Source of the DNA: Paracamarosporium sp. OC-R06-R3 | Taxonomy: Eukaryota > Ascomycota > Dothideomycetes > Pleosporales > Didymosphaeriaceae | Direction of reading: 5' to 3' | DNA length: 24,771 nucleotides | NCBI GenBank assembly: GCA_019828545.1 | Contig: JACVRA010000270.1 | Span: 1 to 24,771, forward strand | Shown: one piece after another, positions 9,490-19,687 of the stretch | Layout: each line of letters begins with the position of its first letter | Position numbering within the stretch: position 1 is the stretch's first letter | Translations under genes and position numbers: made by a program | The notes under the pieces: generated by a model | The model's database searches: none | Seen by the model: only the letters and a program-made list of their open reading frames with translations | Told to the model about the DNA's origin: nothing

Positions 9490-11048
9490 TCAACCACGTT
9501 CGCTACCCCGTAACCTAACAGCCTGCCCGTACTTCTGCAACTTGGTGATCAATTGGTCGCCCTGCTTCACCACATCTGCGTACTGCTTGTTCTTGTCGTC
9601 TGGTCGGTTGGTCTCGATGATACCCTTAACGCGGTCGATGGTGCAGGGTATGCGGTCAGCAGCAATGAATTTGGCGAGGTCCCTGTATATGTCAGAATAG
9701 TTTTGGTGTTGATCGTGGATGGACTTACTTGTCTAGGAAGTCCACGCTGACGCCGAAGTCGTTGGCCATGCTCTGCAGACCAACCACGCGGTAGGACTGG
9801 AGTAGCTGCTGGTAGCCTCGCAGACGCATCTCTCGCACATACCAACTCTTGTGCTCGAATAGGTATCGATCCTGGCCCAGGAAGTTGACCTCGACCTCAG
9901 CCAGAGCTCCGAAGAAAGTCTTGTAGTCGCCCTCGTAAAGGCTCTTGACAAGCTTTGCGAGAGGATTGAAATCTATGGAGGCTTCCTGAGTATCTTGTTG
10001 CCCTCCCAGAGTTGTGAGGTTCACCGCAGTCGGTACTGGGGTCGCTGTGGAACCTGAAGCATCTGCCATCTCTTCATCTCCAGCCGATGGGCCGGCGGAT
10101 GCCTGTCCGGTTATTGCCGAGAGCTTTTCCTCTGCACTCCCGCCGACGATGGCTTTGATCTCGGGAGCATCTACAACCTTCGACTTGAAGTCGACACGCT
10201 TCAGCGACACGGAGCCGGCAAGTATTGCGTAAATGACCAATGAAGAGTAATTGCAAAGCTCGTAGCTGGTAAATGTGGATAAGCTGTCGAGAAGGAGAGG
10301 TGCGGCTTGTGCGTATGACCGAACAGTGAGGAGGTGTAGCCCGTGGTATGCCTTGAGACGATTCCGTCGGTCCCAGTCGCCACCGCTCTCTACGAGTGCG
10401 CTTGCGCGCTCGATTGTCTTCTTGACCAGTACTTTATCACCGAAGAAAATACCGACACGTATTATGGCGAGAACGAGGTCGATCTTTGTGCCTAGGATGC
10501 CTGTCTTTTCGAAGATGGCTTCGTAGCTAGCAATGGCTTTCTCCTACACGGTGTTAGAATTGCCGTGGATCATGAATTTTTGAGCCACCCACCTTGTTGC
10601 CAATGCGGTTATACAGCTCAGCGCGCTTCCCCCGCGCGGCCTGCACTTCGGTCTCTCCAGCCTTCTCCGCCGCCTCGTCTTCCTCCTTCTGTATGACCTC
10701 AAGTTCCTTCTCATTCTCCGCCTTCAAAGATTCGTACAGTTTCTCATCCCACGGGAGCGGCACTTCGAGGTTGGGGTTCTTGGTGGCGAGCATGGTGGCC
10801 GCACTTGACGACGGTCTCCGGTGGCCAGCTGGTTGTTGTGTGCTGCCTTCGCCCGGAGCATTCAGCACGCCCTCTACCGGATGTGCAAGATACCGGTAGA
10901 GCGGTGCCATCTTCTTCTCTTGGATGGCATCCTGGAGCGACTTGAGCGAGGACTGTTTGGTGGATTTCGACGACGACGGATTGGTGAGCTGGAAGATGTG
11001 TTGGGACAGCTGCAGGTCCGGGTATTTTGCGAACTGCGGGTCACCCAT
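9490..11048 (-). CDS. RPN7: 26S proteasome regulatory subunit Rpn7 (PSMD6)
   Basis: Lid subunit of the 19S regulatory particle, needed for assembly and ubiquitin-dependent degradation. There are three exons (10593-11048, 9729-10543, 9490-9682) with introns of 49 and 46 nt, giving 487 aa. Recognisable segments are the N-terminal FAKYPDLQLSQHIFQL, LYNRIGNK joined by splicing to EKAIASYEAIFEKTG (TPR-like helices), RVGIFFGD, and the PCI-domain part with YEGDYKTFF, then SWYVREMRLRGYQQLLQSY, and after the last intron IAADRIPCTIDRVKGIIET. A disordered acidic/Ala-Ser insert around residues 285-325 is an expected fungal extension relative to yeast. Without the last intron the frame would stop at the donor (AAG TAA). 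It is divergent from ABD1 with 340 bp between start codons. Confidence 0.94.
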
Positions 11049-11388
11049 GCTGGACTATTTGCCGTGTGTGGAGGAGCCGATGGCGTGTGTTGAAGAGATG
11101 GTGGGGCAACAGCAGGTTGTTGTTTGGCGGCGTGAAGCTCCGGTGGGAAGCTGCGATGATGCTCCGGCTGATCTTCGGCAAGGGGTGATCGGCCACTTAA
11201 CTTCGCAAGGTGTCCGAGCTTCCAGCCCTCCCCATTGCCCACCTTCGCTCACTTTCTTTCACTCATAGCAATAATAGATACTGGCTTCGGTCCTATATAC
11301 TTGTAATTTCCACCGGTCTGAATCTTCCTGGCAGCTTGGAGACGACTGCAACTGATCAACCCGAACCACTGCACGCGACACTCCCACA
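11049..11388. promoter_or_regulatory. shared divergent promoter of RPN7 and ABD1
   Basis: A 340-bp spacer separates two start codons pointing away from each other, so both genes must be driven from here or from overlapping elements. There is a short pyrimidine-rich stretch near 11225-11265 toward the ABD1 side. No consensus TATA box was seen. Confidence 0.6.
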
Positions 11389-12795
11389 ATGGCCGGTCCA
11401 GCTGGCCCCGATAGAGGAACGAAGCGCGCGCGCTCGCCTTCACGCTCGCCTTCCCGGTCACGATCACCACCTCGGCAACGGAAGAGGCCCGGCCAGGGCT
11501 CCCGAATCTCTGCCAATGACCGCGAAGCCGCCCGCAAACGCCAGCTCGACCGGGAGCAGGAGGCAGAGAGAAGAGCGCATCAAGAAGCAGCCCAGCGCGG
11601 CGTACACGACGTGGTCAAGCAGCACTACAACACGGTTCCCGAGCGTGGCCGTGAATGGCGTGTGACCGACTCCAAAATCAAAGGCCTACGAAGCTTCAAC
11701 AACTGGGTCAAATCATCGACTATCCAAAAGTTCATCGGCGACGAGCGAAATCTCAAGATCATGGATATTGGATGCGGAAAGGGCGGTGACCTGCAGAAGT
11801 GGCAGGCCTCTCGCAAGGTGGCACTCTATGTTGGTGCTGATCCAGCCGATGTCTCTATCAAGCAGGCACGGGAACGTCACGAGCAAATGCGAAAACGCTC
11901 CAAGGGACGCGTTTTCCACGCCGAATTTTTTGCCAAGGATTGCTTTGGCGAGTCGCTAGAAACAATCCCGATTGTCAGGGAAGTGGGCTTTGACGCGACA
12001 GTTGGCCCTGGAAACGCGGCCAGTCAGCGGTGGGGTGGCGGTGGCTTTGACATGGTCACTATGATGTTCTGCATGCATTACGCTTTCGAGAGCGAGGAAA
12101 AGGCAAGAGGAATGTTGAAGAACGTCTCGGGCGCATTGAAGCGGGGAGGCCGCTTCATTGGCTGCATCCCAAATTCGGACGTGCTCTCTGCGAAAGTAAT
12201 TGCGCATCACAAATCGAAAGGAGGTGCAGCATCCAACGGTAATGGAGCCCCTGCTGAGGAGGAAGACGACAATCGACCTACTTTCGCCAGTGATGACGAA
12301 GATGATTGGGATCCGGAAAAAAGCCTAGACAGCCCGAAGCCCCAGGATAGCGAGCACAATGGCGTAGTAAGCGAGGACAAGGGCAAGGGGAAGGAGAGCG
12401 ACGAGAAAGAAGACGGACAGGTTGAGGAAGAAGGATTCGAATGGGGCAACTCTGTCTACAGGGTCAAATTCCCCGGCAAGACGCCGCCTGATGGCACCTT
12501 CAGACCTCCTTTCGGCTGGAAGTACTTCTACTTTCTTGAAGAGGCCGTTGATGAAGTCCCCGAGTACGTCGTTCCGTGGGAGGCGTTCCGTGCGTTGGCA
12601 GAAGATTACAACCTCGAACTACAATATCGGAAGCCGTTCCGTGAGGTCTGGGACGAGCAGAAAGACGACCCGGAGCTGGGACCGTTGAGCGAGAGGATGG
12701 GCGTACGCCAACGTGGCGGTGGACGTCTGCTGACTTCAGAAGAAGAGCTAGATGCAGCGGATTTCTACCATACTTTCTGCTTTTACAAGGTCTGA
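11389..12795 (+). CDS. ABD1: mRNA cap guanine-N7 methyltransferase
   Basis: Adds the N7 methyl group to the GpppN cap of nuclear pre-mRNA using SAM. The single-exon product has 468 aa, starting at CACAATGGCC. Residues 11-30 are an Arg/Ser-repeat tail (RSPSRSPSRSRSPPR), followed by a basic helical linker. The catalytic core begins with VVKQHYN (75-81) and FNNWVKS (103-109), then the SAM site IMDIGCGKGGDLQKW (124-138), the acidic loop at VGADPADVSI, the cap-pocket stretch MMFCMHYAFES (225-235), and FIGCIPNSD (256-264). A long acidic insert (about 283-345) sits inside the C-terminal half, as in other filamentous fungi. The end, DFYHTFCFYKV, matches the family. It has no introns, unlike its neighbours. 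Confidence 0.95.
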   Translation: MAGPAGPDRGTKRARSPSRSPSRSRSPPRQRKRPGQGSRISANDREAARKRQLDREQEAERRAHQEAAQRGVHDVVKQHYNTVPERGREWRVTDSKIKGLRSFNNWVKSSTIQKFIGDERNLKIMDIGCGKGGDLQKWQASRKVALYVGADPADVSIKQARERHEQMRKRSKGRVFHAEFFAKDCFGESLETIPIVREVGFDATVGPGNAASQRWGGGGFDMVTMMFCMHYAFESEEKARGMLKNVSGALKRGGRFIGCIPNSDVLSAKVIAHHKSKGGAASNGNGAPAEEEDDNRPTFASDDEDDWDPEKSLDSPKPQDSEHNGVVSEDKGKGKESDEKEDGQVEEEGFEWGNSVYRVKFPGKTPPDGTFRPPFGWKYFYFLEEAVDEVPEYVVPWEAFRALAEDYNLELQYRKPFREVWDEQKDDPELGPLSERMGVRQRGGGRLLTSEEELDAADFYHTFCFYKV

Positions 12796-13339
12796 AGTAC
12801 TCGGTAGAGCGTCATTGTTTTGGGTTTTGTATGAGTATACTATGTGGGGCTATTTATGATCGGCACCACCAGATGGGGAAATTTGCCCCATTGTCATGCC
12901 TCCTTTGCTATCCGGAGCGTCTCATAGAAGCTACAGGAGTCAGCTTCCCTCACTTTATCTCAGGGACTATTTGGCATTACCATATCTATTCGAGAATCTA
13001 TGATAGAAGACGCTTGGTTGCGATATCACTTTACCTATTTAGTACGTGCATTCCCGTGATCTTGCGCCATTGTCGCTCGAATTGCCGAGGTGTCACGGCT
13101 TCGACCCGCAGCCATTTCACAAGCTTGCCCCGGACGCGGAACCGCACCCGACCTGCGACTCAACTTCATCTTGACTCCACCGGCGCAGCTCCTTCACTAT
13201 CCGTCGACCTTTCCGACTCCGAATCATTCGACCGTTGCATTCGAGCATCCCATTCATCCTCGCACGCGACACAAGGCTGGACCGCTCTCCCTCAAGATAC
13301 TTGCTCGGATTGGTAGTCGACAGTAGAGAAGCAGACAAG
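12796..13339. promoter_or_regulatory. spacer and 5' leader before PEX11
   Basis: This holds the 3' end of ABD1 and the promoter/leader of PEX11 on the same strand. The part from about 13090 is C/T-rich, as in fungal leaders, and contains a small upstream frame (13090-13326) without family resemblance, which could be an uORF or chance. Confidence 0.5.
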
Positions 13340-14260
13340 ATGGTCGCAGACGCACTTATCTACCACCCCTCGGTGGCCCAATACCTCAAATTCATCGCGA
13401 CGACCGGTATGTCATCCTCGCTAGGCCAAGGAGTAGCATTGCATCCTGGCGCAAACCCTCCTTGGTTGCCGTAACTGCTTCCTCCATCTACATGTGCACT
13501 GCTTACACAATGAATAGTCGGCCGCGACAAAGTCCTCCGCACTCTACAATACTTCTCGCGTTTCCTCGCATGGTACCTCTACCGCACGAACCACCCGGCC
13601 TCGTCCATTGCGCCGTTCGAGGCGACCAAGAAGCAGTTCGGCCTGACGCGCAAGCTGATACGCGTGGGCAAGTTCGTGGAGCACTTCAAGGCGGCGGCAG
13701 TAGCGAGCGATGCGCGGAGTATGGATCCGGTGCTGAGGTACACGTCAGTTGGGCGACAATTAGGATATGCGGGTTATATGCTTTTCGATAATGCGACGGT
13801 GGTGAGTACCTATGCGATTCTTTGCTATCCTGCGCTCTCGGGCCGATGGTCGGAGCGCAATGGATCAAGAGTTGAGAGCAGGACTAACAGCGCACAGTTG
13901 GACGCAGCCAACATCTACAAATACCCTGCCTCGCAGCGGCTCGTCCGTGAAGGCAACCGCGCCTGGTTCACGGGAATATCCTTCAGCATCCTTGCGTCAC
14001 TATACCAACTATACCGCCTGCGCGAGCGCAGTGCGAAGCTGAGCTCCTCGAAATCCGCCGAGGCCGAACCCGTTGTGGAAGCAAAGAAGATTGCGCGCGA
14101 GGTCAATGCTGTGCGCCTGCAGCTTTTAAGCGATCTGTGCGATATCACTATTCCAGCGACGACGCTGGGATGGGTCAAGTTGGATGACGGAATAGTGGGA
14201 CTGGCGGGTACGGTCAGTTCTCTATTGGGAGTCTACTCTCAATGGAAGAAGGTTGCGTAA
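13340..14260 (+). CDS. PEX11: peroxisome division protein Pex11
   Basis: Peroxisomal membrane peroxin that bends and elongates the membrane before fission. There are three exons, 13340-13406, 13518-13801 and 13898-14260, giving 237 aa, normal for Pex11. Features: YHPSVAQYLKF near the N-terminus, GRDKVLRTLQYFSRFLAWYL across the first junction (the amphipathic helix that remodels membranes), LTRKLIRVGKFVEHF, then after the second junction an aromatic/hydrophobic segment RAWFTGISFSILASLYQLYR, and the C-terminal LCDITIPATTLGWVKLDDG..GLAGTVSSLLGVYSQW, the expected membrane-associated tail. Intron 1 is 111 nt and ends with the acceptor AATAG. Intron 2 is 96 nt, in phase and free of stops, so retention would add 32 residues. 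Confidence 0.92.
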
Positions 14261-15343
14261 ATATGCTTTGGGAGTTTGTCAAGTGTGAGATAAGATGAAG
14301 TGGAGGATGAGATATATACTCTCGCTAGCGTTTTGGGTCTGCGGGCGAAGACGATATGTTTTGTCTAGTTCTCATGGGAGTGGTAAGACCGACCATTTGT
14401 ATGCTTCAAGGTCTGCTCTTGTAAGTAGATGTGTTGCCGGGCCATTTCACCTGTTTCAAATTGTTCAATTATCGGTTTCTTGCATCGCTTCATTGACCAA
14501 AAAACAGCAGCTCCGCAGCTTAGTAGGATGAATCAACTCTAATCTCTGTATACATAATTTCTAGCGCTAATCTACCCATGTAGTGAACCAATAACATGGA
14601 GATTCTAATCACCTATCTACTCAGGCCGTCCAGTGCCAGAAATAGCACACTGCCAAATCACATCGGTGTGAAGCAGCGTCTCATCCACAACCAGCTTCCT
14701 TTTCAAGAAAAAGCCCACGAACTCCATACTCACTCCATCCCGCGCACGAACCCGCCGTTCATCAAGCCTGAATCTCCCCATCTCTCCCTTTCGAGAAAAT
14801 CTAGAACGACCACTAGCCTCGCGCATCCATCGTCGGGGTTCAACACCCACGTGCATTCCCGGCGCTATACCCCTCGCAACCTCGATTTGAAAACCAACTT
14901 CCCGAACGGCACCACAACGGAAACTCACCAACTGATCGAAGGGCACGGGCTGCGAATTAGTAAAAGCAGGTCGGACTTCGGGCTGTGGTGCACACGTGGC
15001 CTGCGTGCGGGTATGGCCTGGAAGATGCAGTCAGACTAGGCGGCTAGAATGGGGAACAAGCATGCTGTGCTGATGTCTTAGGGGGTGGTCGTATGCGTAT
15101 AGAGTAGGGGGTACAGTAGGGATGACGTGTACTATGTGGGACGCGAATGCAAGTAAGACGTGGTGTAGCAAATTTGATTTGTCGTGTTAAATGTGCGAGG
15201 CTGACAAGAGAAGAGCACGATAGATGTGTTTCACAGATGAGAAGTGTGGTGTGGGTGGAGCATATTTTCATCGTACAACATTGAAGAGGGTATCATCTAA
15301 AGCAAGAACAGGACACATATCAATACCAACGCGCTTTTTTCCC
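14261..15343. other. spacer after PEX11, with a doubtful minus-strand frame
   Basis: This contains the 3' flank of PEX11 (+) and of the rhodopsin-domain gene (-), which converge here. About 14617-15030 is a long open stretch on the minus strand, described separately. The rest (14261-14600 and 15064-15343) shows nothing recognisable. CACGTG occurs at 14848 and 14993 without clear meaning. Confidence 0.5.
14617..15030 (-). CDS. unrecognised minus-strand reading frame, doubtful gene
   Basis: I do not recognise this. The frame is open for 137 codons from just after a TGA at 15031-15033 to a TAG at 14617. The first in-frame ATG inside it is at 14856 (79 aa). Another in-frame ATG at 15063 lies ten codons upstream of the TGA. 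The translation looks protein-like, with alternating hydrophobic and charged residues (VGFQIEVARGIAPGMHVGV; MGRFRLDERRVRARDGVSM; FVGFFLKRKLVV), and codons favour G or T at the third position, like the second half of MED7. The plus-strand frame over the same bases (14596-15039) is Ser/Thr/His/Pro-rich and looks like its shadow. It may be a remnant of a gene, a gene with an unseen first exon, or chance. Confidence 0.25.
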   Translation of the reverse strand: MHLPGHTRTQATCAPQPEVRPAFTNSQPVPFDQLVSFRCGAVREVGFQIEVARGIAPGMHVGVEPRRWMREASGRSRFSRKGEMGRFRLDERRVRARDGVSMEFVGFFLKRKLVVDETLLHTDVIWQCAISGTGRPE

Positions 15344-16930
15344 TTACTTTCCCAGCGCTCTGATATGGTCATAAGGTATCTCCGCCCGTTCAACAGACGT
15401 CGTAAACATAGCGTCCGATGCGCTTCCCTTTGGCACACCGGAATCAAAGTCCGGCACCGCCCAATCTTGCATAAACTTGTTCTGGTAGCGTGCATGCGAC
15501 AAGTCGGGACTGTCCTCGAGTTGAGCTGAAGCAGGCTTGTGAAACGACGAAAAGGAGTTGCCCGATGACTGGTGTGTGAGGTTGAGTTTGCGCTGCGACT
15601 CTTGAGACGATCGATGGCCAATGCCAAGACCCAGTTCTTTGTCCGATGAATCTGAATGCATCGGACTGTGCTTGTTGCGTGTGAGACGCGAGTTGTTGCG
15701 GTGTACGTCTGATTTGCCTAATACACTTATTCTGCTCGTTCGCCCATCTGGTGGTTCATCTTCACCAGCACCAGCGAAGCCCTTGCCTTGTTCCGAAAGA
15801 GCAAAGCTGTTGTCGATGCGTTCGGTGCGAATCTCAATCTCGTTGACGATGAGGATCTTGTTGGCAGCGAGAGAGGCTACCAAGGGCCAAAAGATCGGGA
15901 TGGAGGCAGTAAGGATGGCCATGTTAAGCTCGAGGGCCGAGAATATGTAGACGGTAGGTGTTGCCCAGGATGGATCGAAAATCGGAATGGTGCCAATGCG
16001 CCGAACAGAAAGCGCGATGACACGAGCAATAGAGAGTGATACCGCACTAGAGAGACGGATTGTTAGTGTCTCATGGATGGATCCAAGGTGCAAAACTTAC
16101 ATCCCACCTAGGATGAACAGCATGATGAGGCCTGTTCGTGTCTTGCCGCTCATTCTAAGACCTCGAATGAAAGGTATTGGCAGCGCCAAGATGAGCGTGT
16201 CCAAACACATGTTACTGGAAGCGTGTGCCATCCAAGTGGCGAAAAATTCGTTGGCGTTCTTGCTGCCCCATCCGACACAATGTCCGGCTAAGTTGAAGTC
16301 CCAATTTTTCGCGATAGGTGTGCAGGACAGCAGTGCCAAAAAGCCAAATGTAAGCCCCCATAGGCATACGAAGATGAGTATACCCCAGGTCGACTTTCGC
16401 GCTAACCGTGAGCGTCCCTGGAAAAGACGAAGATATTGAGCTAGAATGGAGATCTTGATGAATGTGGTGCTGAAGCAGTAGGCAAGGTTCGATGCCCACA
16501 CATACTGAACGAATGTCAGGATGTCACCAGATTGATACCAAGCGAACTGACCTTGAAGTATTCCACCTTAGTTGGAGCATTTAACGTATAGAAGTGTTTA
16601 CCCAAGCCATGTGCAGGCACTGAACCTTCATTAGTACAACATATAAATTTAGATATGAGATATAGTCATACATAGGCATGTAAGTAGCGAGCCAGCAATG
16701 GCGGCAATGGCAGCAAGTACGACGAACAAGTCATCCCAACTCAGAAGTTTACCTCTGAATCGTACATATAATCTTAAGCACACTGCTAGGGCACTGAAAC
16801 ACTATGTTTCGTCAGTCTGCTCTTTCAGCAAAACAATGAGTATACTGACAGCGAAAGTTACGACAACACCAATAATTGTTTCAGGTTTGTTAGACACAGG
16901 AGGGTTAGAGTTGTCAGGTAAAGTCGACAT
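15344..16930 (-). CDS. fungal rhodopsin-domain integral membrane protein
   Basis: Seven-pass plasma-membrane-type protein of the large fungal rhodopsin-domain family (SAT4/Pth11-related architecture); ligand and role unknown. I rebuilt five exons: 16850-16930, 16672-16801, 16552-16619, 16101-16504, 15344-16046, giving 461 aa. Features in order: first helix (TIIGVVVTFA continuing after splicing into CFSALAVCLRLYVRF), the family motif LLSWDD before helix 2, HGLGKHFY, YFKYVWASNLAYCFSTTFIK, ISILAQYLRLF, helix FVCLWGLTFGFLALLSC, then CTPIAKNWD, helix CLDTLILALPIPFI, a GGIAVSLSIARVIAL helix, and EIEIRTER after the last helix. The last 130 residues are a Ser-rich cytoplasmic tail (SSDKELGLG, SSFHKPASA). 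Intron 1 has two in-frame solutions. Upstream the coding strand is pyrimidine-rich, as in fungal promoters. Confidence 0.88.
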
Positions 16931-19687
16931 ATTGGACTGTTGGATACAAAGACGCCGCTAGCGATTGAATTGTATTAGACGTGCGCAGGAGGTAGGCGAC
17001 CACCATTTGGTGTAGGTCTACAAGCGAAGGTCTTTCCACATGCCGCTTGGAAAAAGAATGTTGTTGTGTAGAATGGTTTGTTTAGTTAGGCGCAGAGGTC
17101 GACTCTGACAAAGCACAACAAAGCGGTGGGGACGGGATGTTATACAAAGGGTAAGACAGACCGAAGAAAGACAGCAAAGAAAGACCCGGGGAAGACCAAA
17201 GATTAAAGAAGGGGATATCTCACAAGCGTAAGAGCGAACCGATCCTTCGGGATAGCAAGGCTGCTGTAGGAACCCTTGACGGATTCCGCGTGGGCGTGAC
17301 AGTGCACACTCTCATTGTGTGCTCTGACCACCGGGGCGACCATTTGCGACATGGGTACTAGAAACGGTCTGCATCGTTCGCCTGTTGCACAATCCGAAAA
17401 TCGTTCGGCAGGTGCCCATTGTTCGAGGACATTGACTATGAAAGACGGGCCCTTTCGCTTCGATGCTAATCGACGGTCAGGCTTTCCCCATCATACACCG
17501 TTTCAACTTTAAATGCCCGCTACTATCAAAGGAAAACCATCCCTTGATATTGTTGGACGCTTGCGATATGAACCCCGCACACTCCAGGATCAGAACAGGT
17601 ACACCGTTGTTCTGTTCCCTGACAAGCGCGAAAGGGAAAGGTTGCAACTCGTTCTGAGCAGGTCAACCGAGGGCTCGACGCCAGGATGACGTGGGATAGA
17701 GAGCTGATGATCGGTGGTCAATCTGTTGCCTGCAGCTTCGTACGATGACATGAGCCAGTGCTGCGCAGGAGCGCGGGCTTGTGGGTGGGCCATGTGGCCG
17801 TCTTGATGGAGCAGTTATCACAGGGTCTGAGGTGCAAGGTGCGTGTGAAGCCGCGAGCATCCCTGCATCACACGCCTCCACAAGGCCCGCTTCTTTTCAA
17901 AGAAGGGATCGGCAAGCTCCCTCCCGCAAAAGCAAATGCCAGGTGATTTCATTACTCGAGTACGGTTCACCATACTTTCAAGTTTCACACTGTTGACGTG
18001 GCGCAGAGTCTGCATGGTGGCGACACTAATTCGTAAGGTCACACAGCGTCTGCAGATTGCGGCTCCGAACTCTATGCAGGATGGCAGATGCGATGCCTTG
18101 GGGCTCTGGCGTTTGTCTGTACACGGCGATTTTGTTTTGGAAGTCCGAGCGGGCCCAGGCGCTTCACAACGGCGCATGGGTGGGTGCACGCTCCGGACCG
18201 TTATTTCGCTGCATTTTATGCTGCAGTGAGCCTCGAAGCGAAGTCCGACATCGTTCGACTTGAACTCCCTATAGCAAGCTGTAGTAAGAGGTTCGCGAAA
18301 GAGGAGGGCCTGTCTAGGGTGGACTATTGGCCAGGGACAAAACATAATATATCAAGGGTGTCGATAAGAACGGTGCAGCTAGCGCAGGCCAGTGCGTGTG
18401 ATACGCACAAATCGACGGGCCGAACATGCATGATTGTGGCGGAATCGCTGTGACCATGGTGGTGATGGAAGAGCTGATGTGCAGACTTGAGACAGAGTGC
18501 TGTGTTCTGTGAGGGGATCGTACGCACGCACGGGAAAGCACGACCACAAACACGCCTTCGTACGTAATTCTGACTCGTTGACCGCCCGTTGCCAGTATGC
18601 ATCAGTCCACCAACGAATCGAGTTCAAAGATTTATCTTCCGAGATTCCTAGCTTGCGGCAACCATCCCGTACTGTGGCAGGGCACGACAAGCTCAACGAA
18701 TGGAGCGAGACTAGAGACGCCTCCAACATCAACTCCATTCGCACAACCCGCAAGTCATCTTCCGAATAGGTTTACACCAGGCGAAGAATGAAAGACTATA
18801 GTCACTTATGAAATTAGCATGTGTTGCTCTAGATGCGCTTTGCTCAGGTAAGACGTCTTTTTCTCTAAGCAGGCATCTGTTCTGAACGTCCCGGGGGCAC
18901 CAGAGAGAGGGTACATCTAGAGTCGGGGTGTTAGAAACAACTTTCATTGCCATTTCTGGTACATCCATGACCGGCCCGCTGCACGAGGCACAACCTGATC
19001 AAGCCACTGGCTGCCGTCGCCCACGCTAACCAAATGAAACCCCCGGCAAACTCGATCTCGTCCCACTGATTCCATGTTCCTCTTGTTGAAGCTCGAGCTC
19101 TGTGTACATGCTTTTTCCATATCTATGGTTCTGCCCACATCTGTATCAACGCGATGGAGCTAGTGAGAACAACCCTTAGAGCAACGTCACTACCGGGTGC
19201 CTGCATTTTTCCATTGCCATGACTCAAGGTTCTGCAGGAGACGCGACGTAGTGCCTCTCGGCAGTCGATCAGGGGTCAGGAACCGATCCCACAGGATGAA
19301 GGGTCGTATTAACAAATCGTACAAGTCCATTGGAACGCAAGTTCAAGTGATAGCCAGCACAGGTGGTGAGCTAATTGTTACGGCCTAGTATAACCAAACG
19401 ATCTTATCAAAAACAAGCATACCATTGGTTCTTAAATCAAAGCCTCTAGAAACTCTTTTGAATGCAAGTAATATATCTTTAACTACTTATACGCGTACAA
19501 AGTCAGTGGATTATAGAGTACTTGAAGGCATTCAGGCAGCGGGATTTGCTGACATAAAGTCGTGACAATTGATTCACCTAGTGGCAAGGAATCATTACAA
19601 TTCGAGAACCTCGGATCATAGACCCTCCAGATAAGAACCATCACAGCTGCATCTCTCCAAAACAGAGCCGACGAGAACATCCTGAGA
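16931..19687. other. 2.8-kb gene-poor region
   Basis: The left 300 bp hold the promoter of the rhodopsin-domain gene; the + strand is purine-rich around 17150-17215, i.e. a pyrimidine tract on the coding strand. The right 300 bp are the AT-richer 3' flank of the transporter. Between them, frames of up to 175 codons (minus 17818-18345) overlap others on both strands, have no known domain, no long hydrophobic stretch or signal peptide, and no strong start context, so I list none. No tRNA-like cloverleaf or repeat array was seen. Confidence 0.5.

Noticed and set aside
17818..18345. 175-codon minus-strand frame in the gene-poor region
   Set aside because: It is Cys/Arg/Ser-rich with no domain, signal peptide or membrane segment, and overlaps + strand frames of similar length.
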